Positions 19,056 to 27,834 of a DNA stretch of 64,000 nucleotides are shown in pieces. Within the stretch, counting starts at the first letter, position 1. Each line of letters opens with the position of its first letter. The notes beneath the pieces are model-generated. The model was not told the DNA's origin. It did no database searches and saw only the letters and a list, made by a program, of their open reading frames with translations. Source of the stretch: Clostridium tetanomorphum (GTDB lineage: Bacteria > Bacillota > Clostridia > Clostridiales > Clostridiaceae); assembly GCF_017873215.1 (NCBI RefSeq), contig NZ_JAGGKA010000012.1, positions 62,001 to 126,000 of the forward strand, written 5' to 3'. Both the position numbers and the translations under genes were made by a program.

Positions 19056-19868
19056 ATGGCTTATTTTTTAACAGATGACAACACAAAGATTTATTATGAA
19101 ATTGAAGGAGAAGGAAAACCCATAGTTTTCACCCATGGATGGACATGTAATCATGGATTTTTTAAAAAACAAGTTTCAAAATTAACTGAAAAATATAAAG
19201 TAATTACCTATGACTTAAGAGGTCACGGTGATTCAGAACGTCCTGAAAATGGATTAACTATGGGAAGACTTGCTAAGGATCTAAAAAATTTAATTGATTA
19301 TTTACAGTTGAAGAATGTAACTGTAGCAGGCTGGTCTATGGGAACTACTATAATTTTAGAATATGTAAGACAGTTTGGTTGTGAAAACTTAAGCAACATA
19401 TGTTTTATAGATATGACCCCAAAAGTAGTAGCTGATTTCCAGTGGAAGATGGGGTTATTTGGTGAATTTACTCATGCAGATAATTTGAATCATATTGCTA
19501 ATGTAGCTGGTGATTGGCCAAAGGTTATCGAAACTTTTGTACCATCATTATTTGCTACCTCTGGTTGTAGGATAAAGGAAGATATGGATTGGGTATTTGA
19601 ACAAGTTAGAAAAAATACTCCTCATGTAGTAGTAGACTGCTGGGTTTCCATGTCAAATCAAGATTACAGAGAAGAGTTGAAAAAAATAACAGTACCATGC
19701 TTAATAGCTCGAGGAGAAGAAAGTATTTTTTGTACTGCAGAAACAGCTAAATATATGAAAGAAGTAATTCCTAATGCAAAAGCAATAGATTATCCTAAAT
19801 GTGGACATATCTTATTTATGGAAGAGCCAGAAATATTCAACAAAGATTTAATGGATTTTATAGGATAG
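19056..19868 (+). CDS. Alpha/beta hydrolase
   Basis: A 270-residue protein of the alpha/beta-hydrolase fold: oxyanion HGW near residue 28, DLRGHGDSE, nucleophile elbow AGWSMGTT (Ser), an acidic residue in the late core, and the catalytic His in KCGHILFMEEP. The fold covers esterases, haloperoxidase-like and C-C hydrolases; the substrate is not clear. The GTGT-rich leader has AAGGAG before the ATG. A 26-base copy of the IS target duplication starts 33 bases after the stop codon. Confidence 0.88.
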   Translation: MAYFLTDDNTKIYYEIEGEGKPIVFTHGWTCNHGFFKKQVSKLTEKYKVITYDLRGHGDSERPENGLTMGRLAKDLKNLIDYLQLKNVTVAGWSMGTTIILEYVRQFGCENLSNICFIDMTPKVVADFQWKMGLFGEFTHADNLNHIANVAGDWPKVIETFVPSLFATSGCRIKEDMDWVFEQVRKNTPHVVVDCWVSMSNQDYREELKKITVPCLIARGEESIFCTAETAKYMKEVIPNAKAIDYPKCGHILFMEEPEIFNKDLMDFIG

Positions 19869-19900
19869 TATTAAACAAAGACCAAAGAAATATGAGAAAT

Positions 19901-19926
19901 CTACACTAAAAAAATTTCGATAAACT
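19901..19926 (+). repeat. Target-site duplication of the IS, left copy
   Basis: These 26 bases, beginning CTACACTAAAA and ending TTCGATAAACT, recur exactly at 21483-21508 in the same orientation on the other side of the transposase gene. Long direct repeats of this size are known for IS1202-group elements. Confidence 0.9.
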
Positions 19927-19969
19927 GTGTCAACTGTTTTTGAAAATGTCCTAAAATAGTTTAATTATT

Positions 19970-19997
19970 AGCACCAGAAAAATCTGGTGCTTTTTTA
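19970..19997 (+). terminator. Terminator inside the IS end
   Basis: AGCACCAGA and TCTGGTGCT pair around a four-base loop and are followed by TTTTTT on the plus strand. It would stop outside transcription entering the element from the hydrolase side. On the minus strand it lies right after the transposase stop. Confidence 0.85.
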
Positions 19998-20000
19998 TTG

Positions 20001-21338
20001 CTACGCAACATTGGTTTTAAGGCGATGAGCCTGCATTTTACAATGTTTCTCAAAAGAAGATTGTCTCCAAGGGTGTGTCATGGGAGGAATATACTTTTTC
20101 TTTGGCTCTTTTGGTATTTTTACAAAGTCAAAGTTTTTTGAAGTTGGTAAGTGGTCTGGGATTAATTCCAGAGCATATACTTGATCATTTATACAAAAAT
20201 ATAGTTGCTTATCAAAAGATTCAATAACCATACCGGAGGTGCCTTTATGATAGTGTACAGCTATGCCATCTTTGTTTGTTGGAATATAGTATTTTGTTTT
20301 AAATTTAATACAGCTACCGCTATCAATCTTGCGAGAATCTAATATAGCTAACGTAAGGTTAATTTTATCTGAACTAGGTTGCTTTTCAAATACAGATTTG
20401 ATACTATCTACTGGTAAGGCAAATTTAGCATTGAATTTTTTTATGTAGGAGTTTAAAAATTCATTTGCTTGTTCAAGTGTTGTTATACCAGCTAGTCTCA
20501 TTTCAACGGTGAGACGAGATTGTAGAGTTTGGAACATTCGTTCCACTCTACCTTTAGCTTGGGCAACACTGCTAGTTTTAAGCTCAATACCAAGTTGTTT
20601 ACAAGCATAACTAAATTGAGTGAAAGTATCCTCTTCGGTAGAAGGGGATTTTTTTTTCTTGTATTCAAAAACAGTACGTCTGTCAGTGAAAAAGCTGTAT
20701 GGTATACCGTAAGTGTTGAGAATTTGATATAAGACGTTGTAATAGCCGTTTAAGGTTTCTTGGACATCAAAATAAGCCCCCATAATTGCACCAGTGGCAT
20801 CATCTACTGCGATATACAATTGGGTTTTCTTATCACCAAACCAAAGATGTACAGAAGCATCCATTTGAAGCATTTCTCCTACATAAGTACTTCTGGGGCG
20901 CCTTGGATGTGCATCTTCAATTTCAATAATGGCACTTTGAAGAGCTTTAATTTCTTTCTTAGAATTTGATTTGCTTTTTAAGTGGTTCAAATGCTTATTA
21001 AGTTTTTTCTTAGTATTTTTCTTTGCCTTCGGCGATAAAATATATTCATCAAGAAGAGCAGCACGAATAGTGCTTGGAGAAACATTAATGTTTTCTTGAG
21101 ATTTTAGTAGTTCTGAGTAATGAGTTATGTTGGCGTCAAAGTATTTAGTACGATATAGATCTACGATCATTTTTCTAGTATTGTCATCAAGTGCATGAGC
21201 AGGCTTTCTTCCACGATTTCCATGAAGAAAATATTCTTTACCTTTTTCTTTATATCCTTTAATCATTCTGTTAATATGTCGAGTAGTACAGTTAAGAATA
21301 ATAGCTGCACGTTGTTTATTTCCATCAGTTTCTATCAA
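20001..21338 (-). CDS. ISNCY/IS1202-family DDE transposase
   Basis: A transposase of about 445 residues: an N-terminal HTH region (ATTRHINRMIKGY-like), an HTH_29/integrase linker, then an RNase H-type DDE core. MLQMDASVHLWFG carries the first Asp, FFTDRRTVF the second, and KGRVERMFQTLQSRL the Glu. The C-terminal MTHPWRQ motif is typical of this group. The start is unclear: the reported TTG at 21338 lacks a ribosome site. The frame extends upstream to a TAA at about 21363, and a plausible N-terminus in another frame suggests a one-base deletion there. The element may be inactive if so. Confidence 0.88.
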   Translation of the reverse strand: MIETDGNKQRAAIILNCTTRHINRMIKGYKEKGKEYFLHGNRGRKPAHALDDNTRKMIVDLYRTKYFDANITHYSELLKSQENINVSPSTIRAALLDEYILSPKAKKNTKKKLNKHLNHLKSKSNSKKEIKALQSAIIEIEDAHPRRPRSTYVGEMLQMDASVHLWFGDKKTQLYIAVDDATGAIMGAYFDVQETLNGYYNVLYQILNTYGIPYSFFTDRRTVFEYKKKKSPSTEEDTFTQFSYACKQLGIELKTSSVAQAKGRVERMFQTLQSRLTVEMRLAGITTLEQANEFLNSYIKKFNAKFALPVDSIKSVFEKQPSSDKINLTLAILDSRKIDSGSCIKFKTKYYIPTNKDGIAVHYHKGTSGMVIESFDKQLYFCINDQVYALELIPDHLPTSKNFDFVKIPKEPKKKYIPPMTHPWRQSSFEKHCKMQAHRLKTNVA

Positions 21339-21482
21339 TTTTTTAATAACTAAATATTCTTAAAGCAACCTTTCTCAGTATGTCCACCTCATTTCAAGTT
21401 ATGAGGTTTATTGTATACTAAAATTTATATTTGGGACATAATCACATGTGTTATATTAAGACATTATCATATATCAATCAGA

Positions 21483-21508
21483 CTACACTAAAAAAATTTC
21501 GATAAACT
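21483..21508 (+). repeat. Target-site duplication of the IS, right copy
   Basis: Exact match to 19901-19926. The last 11 bases, TTCGATAAACT, agree at 8 of 11 positions with the XerD-side arm of the Bacillus dif site (TTATGTAAACT). This is notable because some IS1202 relatives insert next to Xer sites. Confidence 0.9.
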
Positions 21509-21559
21509 ATTGACAAAAAATACTTATCGGTATATTATATATAAAAAATAGTTAAAATA

Positions 21560-21843
21560 AATTCTACGAAGAGAAAAAGTAGATAATAATTTTGTTCAAA
21601 AGAGAATTGGTATTTTGCTGAAAGCCAATGTTCAAAATGTTATTGAAAATCATCTCTGAGAAGTAAAACTGAAACTAGTATTAGTAAGTTTTACCGGAGT
21701 CTTTCACCGTTAAAAGACAAGCATATTGTTAGATATGTAACTAAGAGCTGTAAATAGATTTATTTATGTTAATGTATTTTACAGAATTAGGGTGGTAACG
21801 CGGTTTAACCCGTCCCTTATTTTTAAGGGGCGGGTTTTTTAAT
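21560..21843 (+). promoter_or_regulatory. T-box leader with isoleucine specifier
   Basis: Stem I starts CTACGAAGAGAAAAAGTAG. Its apical loop region is TTGGTATTTTGCTGAAAGCC, and the specifier bulge GAAAATCATCTCTGAG places ATC (Ile) at 21649-21651. The T-box proper, AGGGTGGTAACGCGG, is at 21789-21803. The terminator arms AACCCGTCCCTT and AAGGGGCGGGTT with a T run close it. Uncharged tRNA-Ile should promote antitermination and brnQ expression, which fits a branched-chain amino acid carrier. Confidence 0.95.
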
Positions 21844-21862
21844 TTATAAAGGAGGCGGTTAT

Positions 21863-21895
21863 ATGGATATTGAGGATGGTATTATAGGCTTTTAA
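21863..21895 (+). CDS. Ten-codon ORF with strong ribosome site
   Basis: ATG after AAAGGAGGCGG encodes MDIEDGIIGF and stops. It lies between the T-box terminator and brnQ. It could be a coupling leader or, more likely, the remnant of a gene deleted between the leader and brnQ. No family can be assigned. Confidence 0.3.
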   Translation: MDIEDGIIGF

Positions 21896-21933
21896 AAAGA
21901 TAAAGATATAGATTTATTAAGGGGGCTTTTAAA

Positions 21934-23280
21934 GTGAATAAAACTAAATTATCAAATAAAGACTTGTTACTTGTAGGATTAATGCTTTTTTCATTATTCT
22001 TTGGAGCTGGAAATTTAATATTTCCTCCTTTCTTAGGACAATCAGCAGGAACAAAAACATGGATAGCTATGGGGGCATTTTTTATAACAGCAGTAGGATT
22101 TCCAATCTTAGGGGTAGTTTCAGTTGCTAAATCAGGGGGATTAAGTAATTTAGCAAAAAGGGTAAATCCAGTATTTGCAATGATATTTACTGTTTTAATA
22201 TATTTGTCAATAGGACCTTGTTTAGGTATTCCAAGAGCGGGAAGTTTACCTTTTGAAATGGTAGTAGCACCATATTTACCACAAAGTATATCAAAAGGAT
22301 TAGCATTATTAGTATATACATTTGTATTTTTTATGGTGGCTTATTGGCTTTCACTATCACCAAATAAGTTAGTAGATCGTATGGGAAAAGTTTTAACACC
22401 TATTTTATTGATTTTAATATCATTTATGTTTGTTGGAACTTTAATTAAACCAGTAGGTAATTATGGAATGGCAACTGGTGAATATTTAAATTCTCCATTT
22501 GTTAAAGGATTTTTAGAAGGATATTTAACAATGGACACAATAGCGGCTTTGAATTTTGGTATAGTTATAGCATTAGCAATAAAATCTAAAGGGGTTAAAG
22601 AAGAAAAAGCAGTAGTTTCAACAGCAATAAAAGCAGGAATAATAGCAGGAACTTTATTGATAATTATATATTCACTTCTTGCACATTTAGGTGCAACTAG
22701 TGGAGGAAGATTTGGAGCTACTGAAAATGGAGCACAAACATTAACAAATGTTACAACTTATATATATGGAAAGCCAGGAGCAGTATTATTAGCAGTAATA
22801 TTTACGCTAGCATGCTTAACAACAAGTGTTGGACTTATAACTTCATGTAGCCAGTATTTCTCAACATTAAGTCATAAAGTATCATATAAAAACTGGGTTA
22901 GAATACTAAGTATATCTAGTATGACTCTTGCTAATATGGGATTAACAAAAATACTTGCAGTATCAGTTCCAGTATTAAATGCTATCTATCCTATAGCATT
23001 AATGCTTATAGTGCTTGCAATGTTAGATTCATTATTTAAGCAAAGCAGAGAAATATATGGATTAACAATACTATTTACAGGTTTTGTAAGCATAGTTGAT
23101 TCGCTAGGACAAGTAGGAATAAATATGGGGTTTATTAGTAATTTATGTAGCGGATTACCTCTTTATAATCAGGGATTAGGTTGGGGAGTTCCAGCTATTA
23201 TAGGAATGTTTTTAGGAATAGTAGTTAAAGCTGTAAAAGAAAAATCCATGACTAATACGAACTTAAGGAAGGCTAGTTAA
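21934..23280 (+). CDS. brnQ: Branched-chain amino acid:cation symporter
   Basis: A 448-residue carrier of the LIVCS family with 12 predicted helices. The N-terminal LFSLFFGAGNLIFPPFLGQ and the later SIGPCLGIPRAGSLPFEM are diagnostic for BrnQ. It imports isoleucine, leucine and valine with sodium or protons. The start is a GTG at 21934 downstream of a GGGGG ribosome site. An Ile-specific T-box governs it. The second copy of the palindromic repeat follows directly and may end transcription. Confidence 0.93.
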   Translation: MNKTKLSNKDLLLVGLMLFSLFFGAGNLIFPPFLGQSAGTKTWIAMGAFFITAVGFPILGVVSVAKSGGLSNLAKRVNPVFAMIFTVLIYLSIGPCLGIPRAGSLPFEMVVAPYLPQSISKGLALLVYTFVFFMVAYWLSLSPNKLVDRMGKVLTPILLILISFMFVGTLIKPVGNYGMATGEYLNSPFVKGFLEGYLTMDTIAALNFGIVIALAIKSKGVKEEKAVVSTAIKAGIIAGTLLIIIYSLLAHLGATSGGRFGATENGAQTLTNVTTYIYGKPGAVLLAVIFTLACLTTSVGLITSCSQYFSTLSHKVSYKNWVRILSISSMTLANMGLTKILAVSVPVLNAIYPIALMLIVLAMLDSLFKQSREIYGLTILFTGFVSIVDSLGQVGINMGFISNLCSGLPLYNQGLGWGVPAIIGMFLGIVVKAVKEKSMTNTNLRKAS

Positions 23281-23297
23281 ATTTAGATGAAATAAGT

Positions 23298-23394
23298 GGA
23301 GCTGTCGCATTAAGGAATTTATATACAATATATTGTTTTGCAAGTTTAAAGTTAATACAATATATTGTAGAACTTATTCTTAGTGTGACAGTCC
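23298..23394 (-). repeat. 97-bp palindromic repeat (MITE-like), copy 2
   Basis: Begins GGAGCTGTCGCATTAAGG and ends CTTAGTGTGACAGTCC on the plus strand. Its reverse complement matches 14158-14255 throughout. The flanks GATGAAATAA and TTATTTTCATC extend the dyad outward with small gaps. It contains the ACAATATATTGT motif twice in facing arms. No coding capacity. Confidence 0.85.
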
Positions 23395-23528
23395 TATTTT
23401 ATTTTCATCTTTTTTATGACAAGATTTTTTACTTTGAACACTTCAATTAAAAATTTTGGAGAAAAATATTCCTTGACATATTATAGAATTATGTGTAAAA
23501 TTAATTTCAAAATTAAATAAAAGATTAA

Positions 23529-23720
23529 TCTTATCAAGAGTGGTTGAGGGACTGGCCCGATGAAACCCGGCAACAGCTAGTTTAAAGCGTTAAACTGGAA
23601 ATGTGCTAATTCCTGCAGGAGGTATCCTGAGAGATAAGAAGTGAAGTAAACTATTTAATTTGATAGTTTATAGTATAGATTATAACCGCTTCTTATCGAA
23701 AGATTGAAGGGGTTTTTTTA
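23529..23720 (+). promoter_or_regulatory. SAM-I riboswitch (S-box) with terminator
   Basis: CTTATCAAGAGTGG, GAGGGACTGGCCCGATGAAACCCGGCAAC in pieces, GTGCTAATTCC and GAGAGATAAG are in canonical order (23529-23641). The antiterminator GATAAGAAG at 23633-23641 can pair with CTTCTTATC at 23689-23697. The latter also forms the terminator hairpin ending in a T run at about 23719. High SAM should stop transcription of the methionine genes downstream. Confidence 0.96.
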
Positions 23721-23848
23721 TTTTGCAAAATTAAAAAAATAATAAATTAATAGCGCGCTAAATTTATTGAAAATGAAATTATTTTTAACTTTATATAAAG
23801 TTTACTTAAAGGGAGTGTGTATTTTAAGTGATTTAAAGGAGGGCTGTT

Positions 23849-24220
23849 ATGGTTAATATAGGTATATTGAGAAAAAATTAGATTTATTGGTATAAATGAA
23901 ATTGATGAGATAGATATAGCTATTGCAAAAGAAATTGGATGTAAGATTAAATTACTGGCTATAAGTGAAAAGAATAGATGTATAAAAGCAAGTGGATTAT
24001 TAGAGTAAAAAGTTGGGATAAATTAAAAGCAACAGAAAGAGTAAGTGAAGTATTTAAAAATTGTTATTTTATAAACAAAAATGATCTAAATACTAAGGAA
24101 ATAGTTGTATTCATTCAAGTAGAAAATGAGCAGGCATTGAATTCTGTAATTGAAAAATTACAGAATTTTGAGGAAATCATTTCTGTTAAAAGTATTATGC
24201 AGTTAAAAGACATATTATAG
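23849..24220 (+). pseudogene. hom: Decayed homoserine dehydrogenase gene
   Basis: An ATG with AAAGGAGGG opens MVNIGILRKN and stops at once; MVNIGIL is the usual start of the NAD-binding domain. From 23880 another frame reads RFIGINEIDEIDIAIAKEIG then CKIKLLAISEKN, the distinctive homoserine dehydrogenase segment. From 23978 a third frame encodes KWIIRVKSWDK and about 70 residues of an ACT-like domain, the usual C-terminus. The catalytic middle, some 250 residues, is deleted. The position after a SAM riboswitch and before metY-metA fits hom. Homoserine must come from another gene or from outside. Confidence 0.75.
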
Positions 24221-24274
24221 ACGTTAAAAAGAAAAATAAAAACAAAAACATTAAGTAGAAGGGGGAAAATATAA

Positions 24275-25561
24275 ATGGGAAGTAATTTAAATTTTAATAA
24301 AGGGACAATATGTGTTCAAGGAGGATACAAGCCTAAATCGGGAGAACCAAGAATTTTACCAATATATCAAAGTACAACATATAAATATGATAATCCAGAT
24401 GAGGTAGCAGCATTATTTGATTTAAAAGCAGAAGGACATATGTATTCAAGAATAAGTAATCCAACTGTAGCTGCTTTTGAAGAAAAAGTTAATGAGCTAG
24501 AAGGAGGGGTTGGAGCTCTTGCGGTATCAGCAGGACAGACCGCAACAGCTTTATCCATATTAAATATTTGTAAAAATGGTGAGCATATTGTAGCAGCATC
24601 AACTCTTTATGGTGGAACATTTTCATTATTGGCAACAACTTTAAAGAAGTTTGGAGTTGATGTAACTTTTGTTCATCCTGATTCTAGTGAAGAAGAAATA
24701 TTAAACTGTTTTAGAGATAATACTAGAGTAATCTTTGGGGAAACTATAGGGAATCCAGGATTAAATATATTGGACTTTAAAAAATTTTCCCAAATTGCAA
24801 AGAAAAAAGATGTACCATTTATTGTAGATAACACCTTAGCTACTCCATATTTATGTAATCCACTTAATCATGGGGCAAATATAGTAATTCATTCTACAAC
24901 CAAATATATTGATGGACATGCAACTAGTGTAGGAGGGATTATAGTAGATGGAGGAAATTTTAACTGGGAAAATGGCAAATATACTGACCTTACAGAGCCA
25001 GATCCAAGCTACCATGGAATTAAATATGTAGAAACTTTTAAAGAATCAGCCTATATAGTAAAAGCTCGTGTTCAATTGTTAAGGGATTTGGGAACTTGCA
25101 CAAGCCCTTTCAATGCATTTTTATTTAACTTAGGTCTTGAAACACTCCATTTAAGAATGGAAAGACATAGTTATAATGCTTTAAAATTAGCACAATACTT
25201 AGAGAAAAATAAAAAGGTTAGTTGGGTAAATTATCCTCTTCTCCAAAGTCATGATAGCTACAATTTAGCTACAAAATATTTACCTAAAGGAGCTAGTGGA
25301 ATTTTGACCTTTGGAATAAAAGGTGGAGTTGAAGCTGGAAAACAGTTCATTAGAAATTTAAAGTTGGCTACTTTAGTTGTACACTTAGGAGATGCAAGAA
25401 CCTCAGTACTTCATCCAGCTAGTACAACTCATAGACAACTTAATGGAGAAGAACAGTTAGCTTCCGGAGTTACAGCAGATTTAATAAGAGTTTCCGTAGG
25501 AATTGAAGACATTGAAGATATTATAAATGACTTTAATCAAGCTCTAGAAAATTTAGATTAA
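24275..25561 (+). CDS. metY: O-acetylhomoserine sulfhydrylase (aminocarboxypropyltransferase)
   Basis: A 428-residue PLP enzyme of the Cys/Met metabolism family. The PLP lysine is in HSTTKYIDGHA, about residue 210, and SRISNPT, SAGQTA and DNTLATPYLCNP are family signatures. The length of about 430 with the extra EPDPSYHG loop distinguishes MetY from the shorter cystathionine enzymes. It joins sulfide (or methanethiol) to O-acetylhomoserine. It is SAM-riboswitch controlled and paired with a MetA predicted to make the acetyl ester. AAGGGGG precedes the ATG. Confidence 0.93.
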   Translation: MGSNLNFNKGTICVQGGYKPKSGEPRILPIYQSTTYKYDNPDEVAALFDLKAEGHMYSRISNPTVAAFEEKVNELEGGVGALAVSAGQTATALSILNICKNGEHIVAASTLYGGTFSLLATTLKKFGVDVTFVHPDSSEEEILNCFRDNTRVIFGETIGNPGLNILDFKKFSQIAKKKDVPFIVDNTLATPYLCNPLNHGANIVIHSTTKYIDGHATSVGGIIVDGGNFNWENGKYTDLTEPDPSYHGIKYVETFKESAYIVKARVQLLRDLGTCTSPFNAFLFNLGLETLHLRMERHSYNALKLAQYLEKNKKVSWVNYPLLQSHDSYNLATKYLPKGASGILTFGIKGGVEAGKQFIRNLKLATLVVHLGDARTSVLHPASTTHRQLNGEEQLASGVTADLIRVSVGIEDIEDIINDFNQALENLD

Positions 25562-25589
25562 AAATTTATAAGATAAGGAGAAAGCTAAT

Positions 25590-26489
25590 ATGCCAATTAT
25601 AATACCAGAAACTCTTCCTGCATCGAAGATTCTTACAGAGGAAAATGTATTTGTAATGCATGAGGATAGGGCATTACATCAAGATATTAGACCTTTAAAA
25701 ATAGCAATATTGAATTTGATGCCAACTAAAATTCAAACAGAAACTCAGCTTTTAAGGCTTTTGAGTAATATTCCTATTCAGGTGGATATAAAGCTTTTAC
25801 GCATAGAGGAACATAAATCTAAAAATACATCACAGGAACATTTAGAGAGATTTTACTATTCATTTAAAGAGGTTGAAGACGAAAAGTTCGATGGAATGAT
25901 AATAACAGGAGCTCCTATTGAACATTTAAATTTTCAGGATGTAGATTATTGGAATGAATTAAAAGAAATTATGGACTTTACAAAAAAGAACGTAACATCA
26001 ACTATTCATATATGTTGGGCTGCACAAGCAGGACTTTATCACCATTTTCGCATTCCAAAGTATCCTCTTGATAAAAAGATATTTGGAGTTTTTAATCATA
26101 AAGTTTTAGATAAAAAAGTCAAACTTTTAAGAGGTTTTGATAATGAATTTTATGTACCACATTCAAGACATACCCAAATTTTAAGAAGAGATATAGAAAG
26201 GGTTAAGGACCTTAAAGTTTTAGCTGAATCAGATGAAGCAGGGATATATATAGTAATTTCAAAAGATGAAAGGCAAATATTTATAACTGGACATCCAGAA
26301 TATGATCCACTAACTTTAAAGCTAGAATATGAAAGAGATATTTTAAAAGGGGCTCCAATAGAGGTACCTAAAAATTATTTTTTAAATGATGATCCAGCTA
26401 AAGAGGTTATTGTGAAATGGAGAGCACATGCAAACTTATTATTTTCAAATTGGCTAAATTACTATGTATACCAAGAAACACCATATTAA
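25590..26489 (+). CDS. metA: Homoserine O-acetyltransferase, MetA type
   Basis: 299 residues, normal for MetA (homoserine transacylase family, glutamine amidotransferase fold). The nucleophile Cys142 lies in [26 protein letters not shown] and the C-terminal GHPEYD are conserved. TGAPIE places Glu at residue 111; in characterised MetA proteins Glu there gives acetyl-CoA preference, whereas Gly gives succinyl-CoA. So O-acetylhomoserine is the expected product, matching MetY upstream. AAGGAG precedes the ATG, 28 bases after metY, in one SAM-controlled operon. Confidence 0.93.
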   Translation: MPIIIPETLPASKILTEENVFVMHEDRALHQDIRPLKIAILNLMPTKIQTETQLLRLLSNIPIQVDIKLLRIEEHKSKNTSQEHLERFYYSFKEVEDEKFDGMIITGAPIEHLNFQDVDYWNELKEIMDFTKKNVTSTIHICWAAQAGLYHHFRIPKYPLDKKIFGVFNHKVLDKKVKLLRGFDNEFYVPHSRHTQILRRDIERVKDLKVLAESDEAGIYIVISKDERQIFITGHPEYDPLTLKLEYERDILKGAPIEVPKNYFLNDDPAKEVIVKWRAHANLLFSNWLNYYVYQETPY

Positions 26490-26523
26490 TTTTTGATCTA
26501 TTTTACCAGTAAAGTATATTTTT

Positions 26524-26551
26524 AAACCTTCGCTTTGCGGAGGTTTTATTT
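26524..26551 (+). terminator. Terminator of the methionine operon
   Basis: AACCTTCGC and GCGGAGGTT pair around TTT and are followed by TTATTTTT, 36 bases after metA. Confidence 0.85.
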
Positions 26552-26559
26552 TTGAATGC

Positions 26560-27062
26560 TTACTTGTGTTTAATGGTTCAAAATAGACAGTTTAAATGTA
26601 GCAAAGATTTCTATTATGGAAACGGAATATTTTACTTTATACGTGATAGCTAAGAAAATACAATAAAAGAAGAAATAAATATACATGATTGTATCATTAT
26701 TAACAAAGATAATAATTAGGGAGATTTTACAATGAATGAATTATACAAACAAGAAATTTTAGAGTTAACAATCTAATATTAAAACTTCAATGGATGATAA
26801 TTAGCTATCTATTGGAGTTTTTTAATATAAAAAGTTATTTTAAAGAGCTTTACCATGAAAAAATATTAAGATTAATATTGTATAAAAATAATATAATAGA
26901 ATAAATAGATAAAGGTAGAACTATAATAGACGAATATCAGGTATGAGGACTTGGAATTACATTAGCACATATGGTAATATATGATAAAAATATTGAAATG
27001 ATTAGAAACTAAAGTATGTAATAATGATTTGGCAAAAAAGTAAAGGATGGTAAGAAGTAATA
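26560..27062. other. Gene-poor stretch with ORF remnants
   Basis: No intact gene is seen. An ATG at 26732 behind GGGAG gives only MNELYKQEILELTI before a stop and a terminator hairpin. Around 26909-27011 one frame reads IDKGRTIIDEYQV, stop, GLGITLAHMVIYDKNIEMIRN, which looks like the end of a decayed coding region of unknown family. The rest is AT-rich with no structure that I can support. Confidence 0.45.
26780..26826 (+). terminator. Terminator after the 14-codon ORF
   Basis: AAACTTCAATGGAT and ATCTATTGGAGTTT pair around a 10-base loop, followed by TTTTT. Confidence 0.75.
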
Positions 27063-27773
27063 ATGAAAGTAGAATTTATTCATGATTTGAATGTAAACAC
27101 AGAAGAAGAATTTTTAAAAATCCAAAATGATTTAGCGAAAAGGATTACACTAAAGAATAATTTTAATGTAGATAATATAGAAACTTGTGCAGGTGTTGAT
27201 CTTGCTTATTGGACAAAGGATAAAGAGGAATATGCTACATGTTGCATAGTAGTTATTGATTATAAAACTAAAGAAATAATAGAAAGAGTATATAGTCATG
27301 GAAAAATAAATGAGCCATATATACCTGGATATTTGGCTTTTAGAGAATTACCTTTAATTATTAAAGCTGTAGAAAAGCTAAGGGTAGAGCCAGATATTTT
27401 TATGTTTGATGGTAATGGTTATTTGCATTTTAACCATATGGGAAGTGCAACACATGCTTCCTTTTTCTTGAATAAACCAACAATAGGTGTGGCAAAAAGT
27501 TATCTTAAAATTAAAGGTATAGATTTTGAAATGCCTAAAGATGAAGCAGGAGCCTATACAGATATAATAATAGATAATGAAGTTTATGGAAGAGTATTAA
27601 GAAGTAGAGAAAATACAAAGCCAATATTTATTTCATGTGGAAATTATATCGATTTAGAAACAACTACAGAAATAGTATTAAATTTAATAAATAAAGAGAG
27701 TAGAATCCCAATACCAACAAGATTAGCAGATTTAGAAACACATATTGTAAGAGAAAAATTAAGGTGGAAATAA
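27063..27773 (+). CDS. nfi: Endonuclease V (deoxyinosine 3' endonuclease)
   Basis: A 236-residue protein with the family motifs in order: GVDLAYW (catalytic Asp), INEPYIPGYLAFRELP (Glu and the PYIPG wedge that holds the damaged strand), FDGNGYLHFNHMGSATHAS (second Asp region; the usual DGHG reads DGNG here) and KPTIGVAKS. It nicks DNA one base 3' of hypoxanthine during alternative repair. It appears monocistronic. The His-to-Asn change in DGHG is seen in some relatives but is worth noting. Confidence 0.9.
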   Translation: MKVEFIHDLNVNTEEEFLKIQNDLAKRITLKNNFNVDNIETCAGVDLAYWTKDKEEYATCCIVVIDYKTKEIIERVYSHGKINEPYIPGYLAFRELPLIIKAVEKLRVEPDIFMFDGNGYLHFNHMGSATHASFFLNKPTIGVAKSYLKIKGIDFEMPKDEAGAYTDIIIDNEVYGRVLRSRENTKPIFISCGNYIDLETTTEIVLNLINKESRIPIPTRLADLETHIVREKLRWK

Positions 27774-27834
27774 AAAAGAGAATTCAAAAATAAGTATTTT
27801 TATGTACTAATTGAAAGATTTAAGGGGTAAGCTT

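Larger units (their letters stand above)
19927..21482 (-). mobile_element. IS1202/ISNCY-type insertion sequence, about 1.56 kb
   Basis: One transposase gene fills the element, bounded by the 26-base direct repeats. Imperfect inverted ends are visible: TGAAAATGTCCTAAAATA at 19941-19958, and the complement of 21452-21469, which reads TGATAATGTCTTAATATA, lying 14 and 13 bases from the duplications. Because the duplication is exact, insertion is probably recent. It sits between the hydrolase gene and the T-box leader without breaking a recognised gene. Confidence 0.85.

Noticed and set aside
20529-20969. Two short plus-strand ORFs inside the transposase gene
   Set aside because: Antisense shadows of the transposase with no initiation signals.
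21483-21508. Chromosomal dif site
   Set aside because: Only one arm resembles dif and the left half does not; duplication by the IS explains the two copies better.
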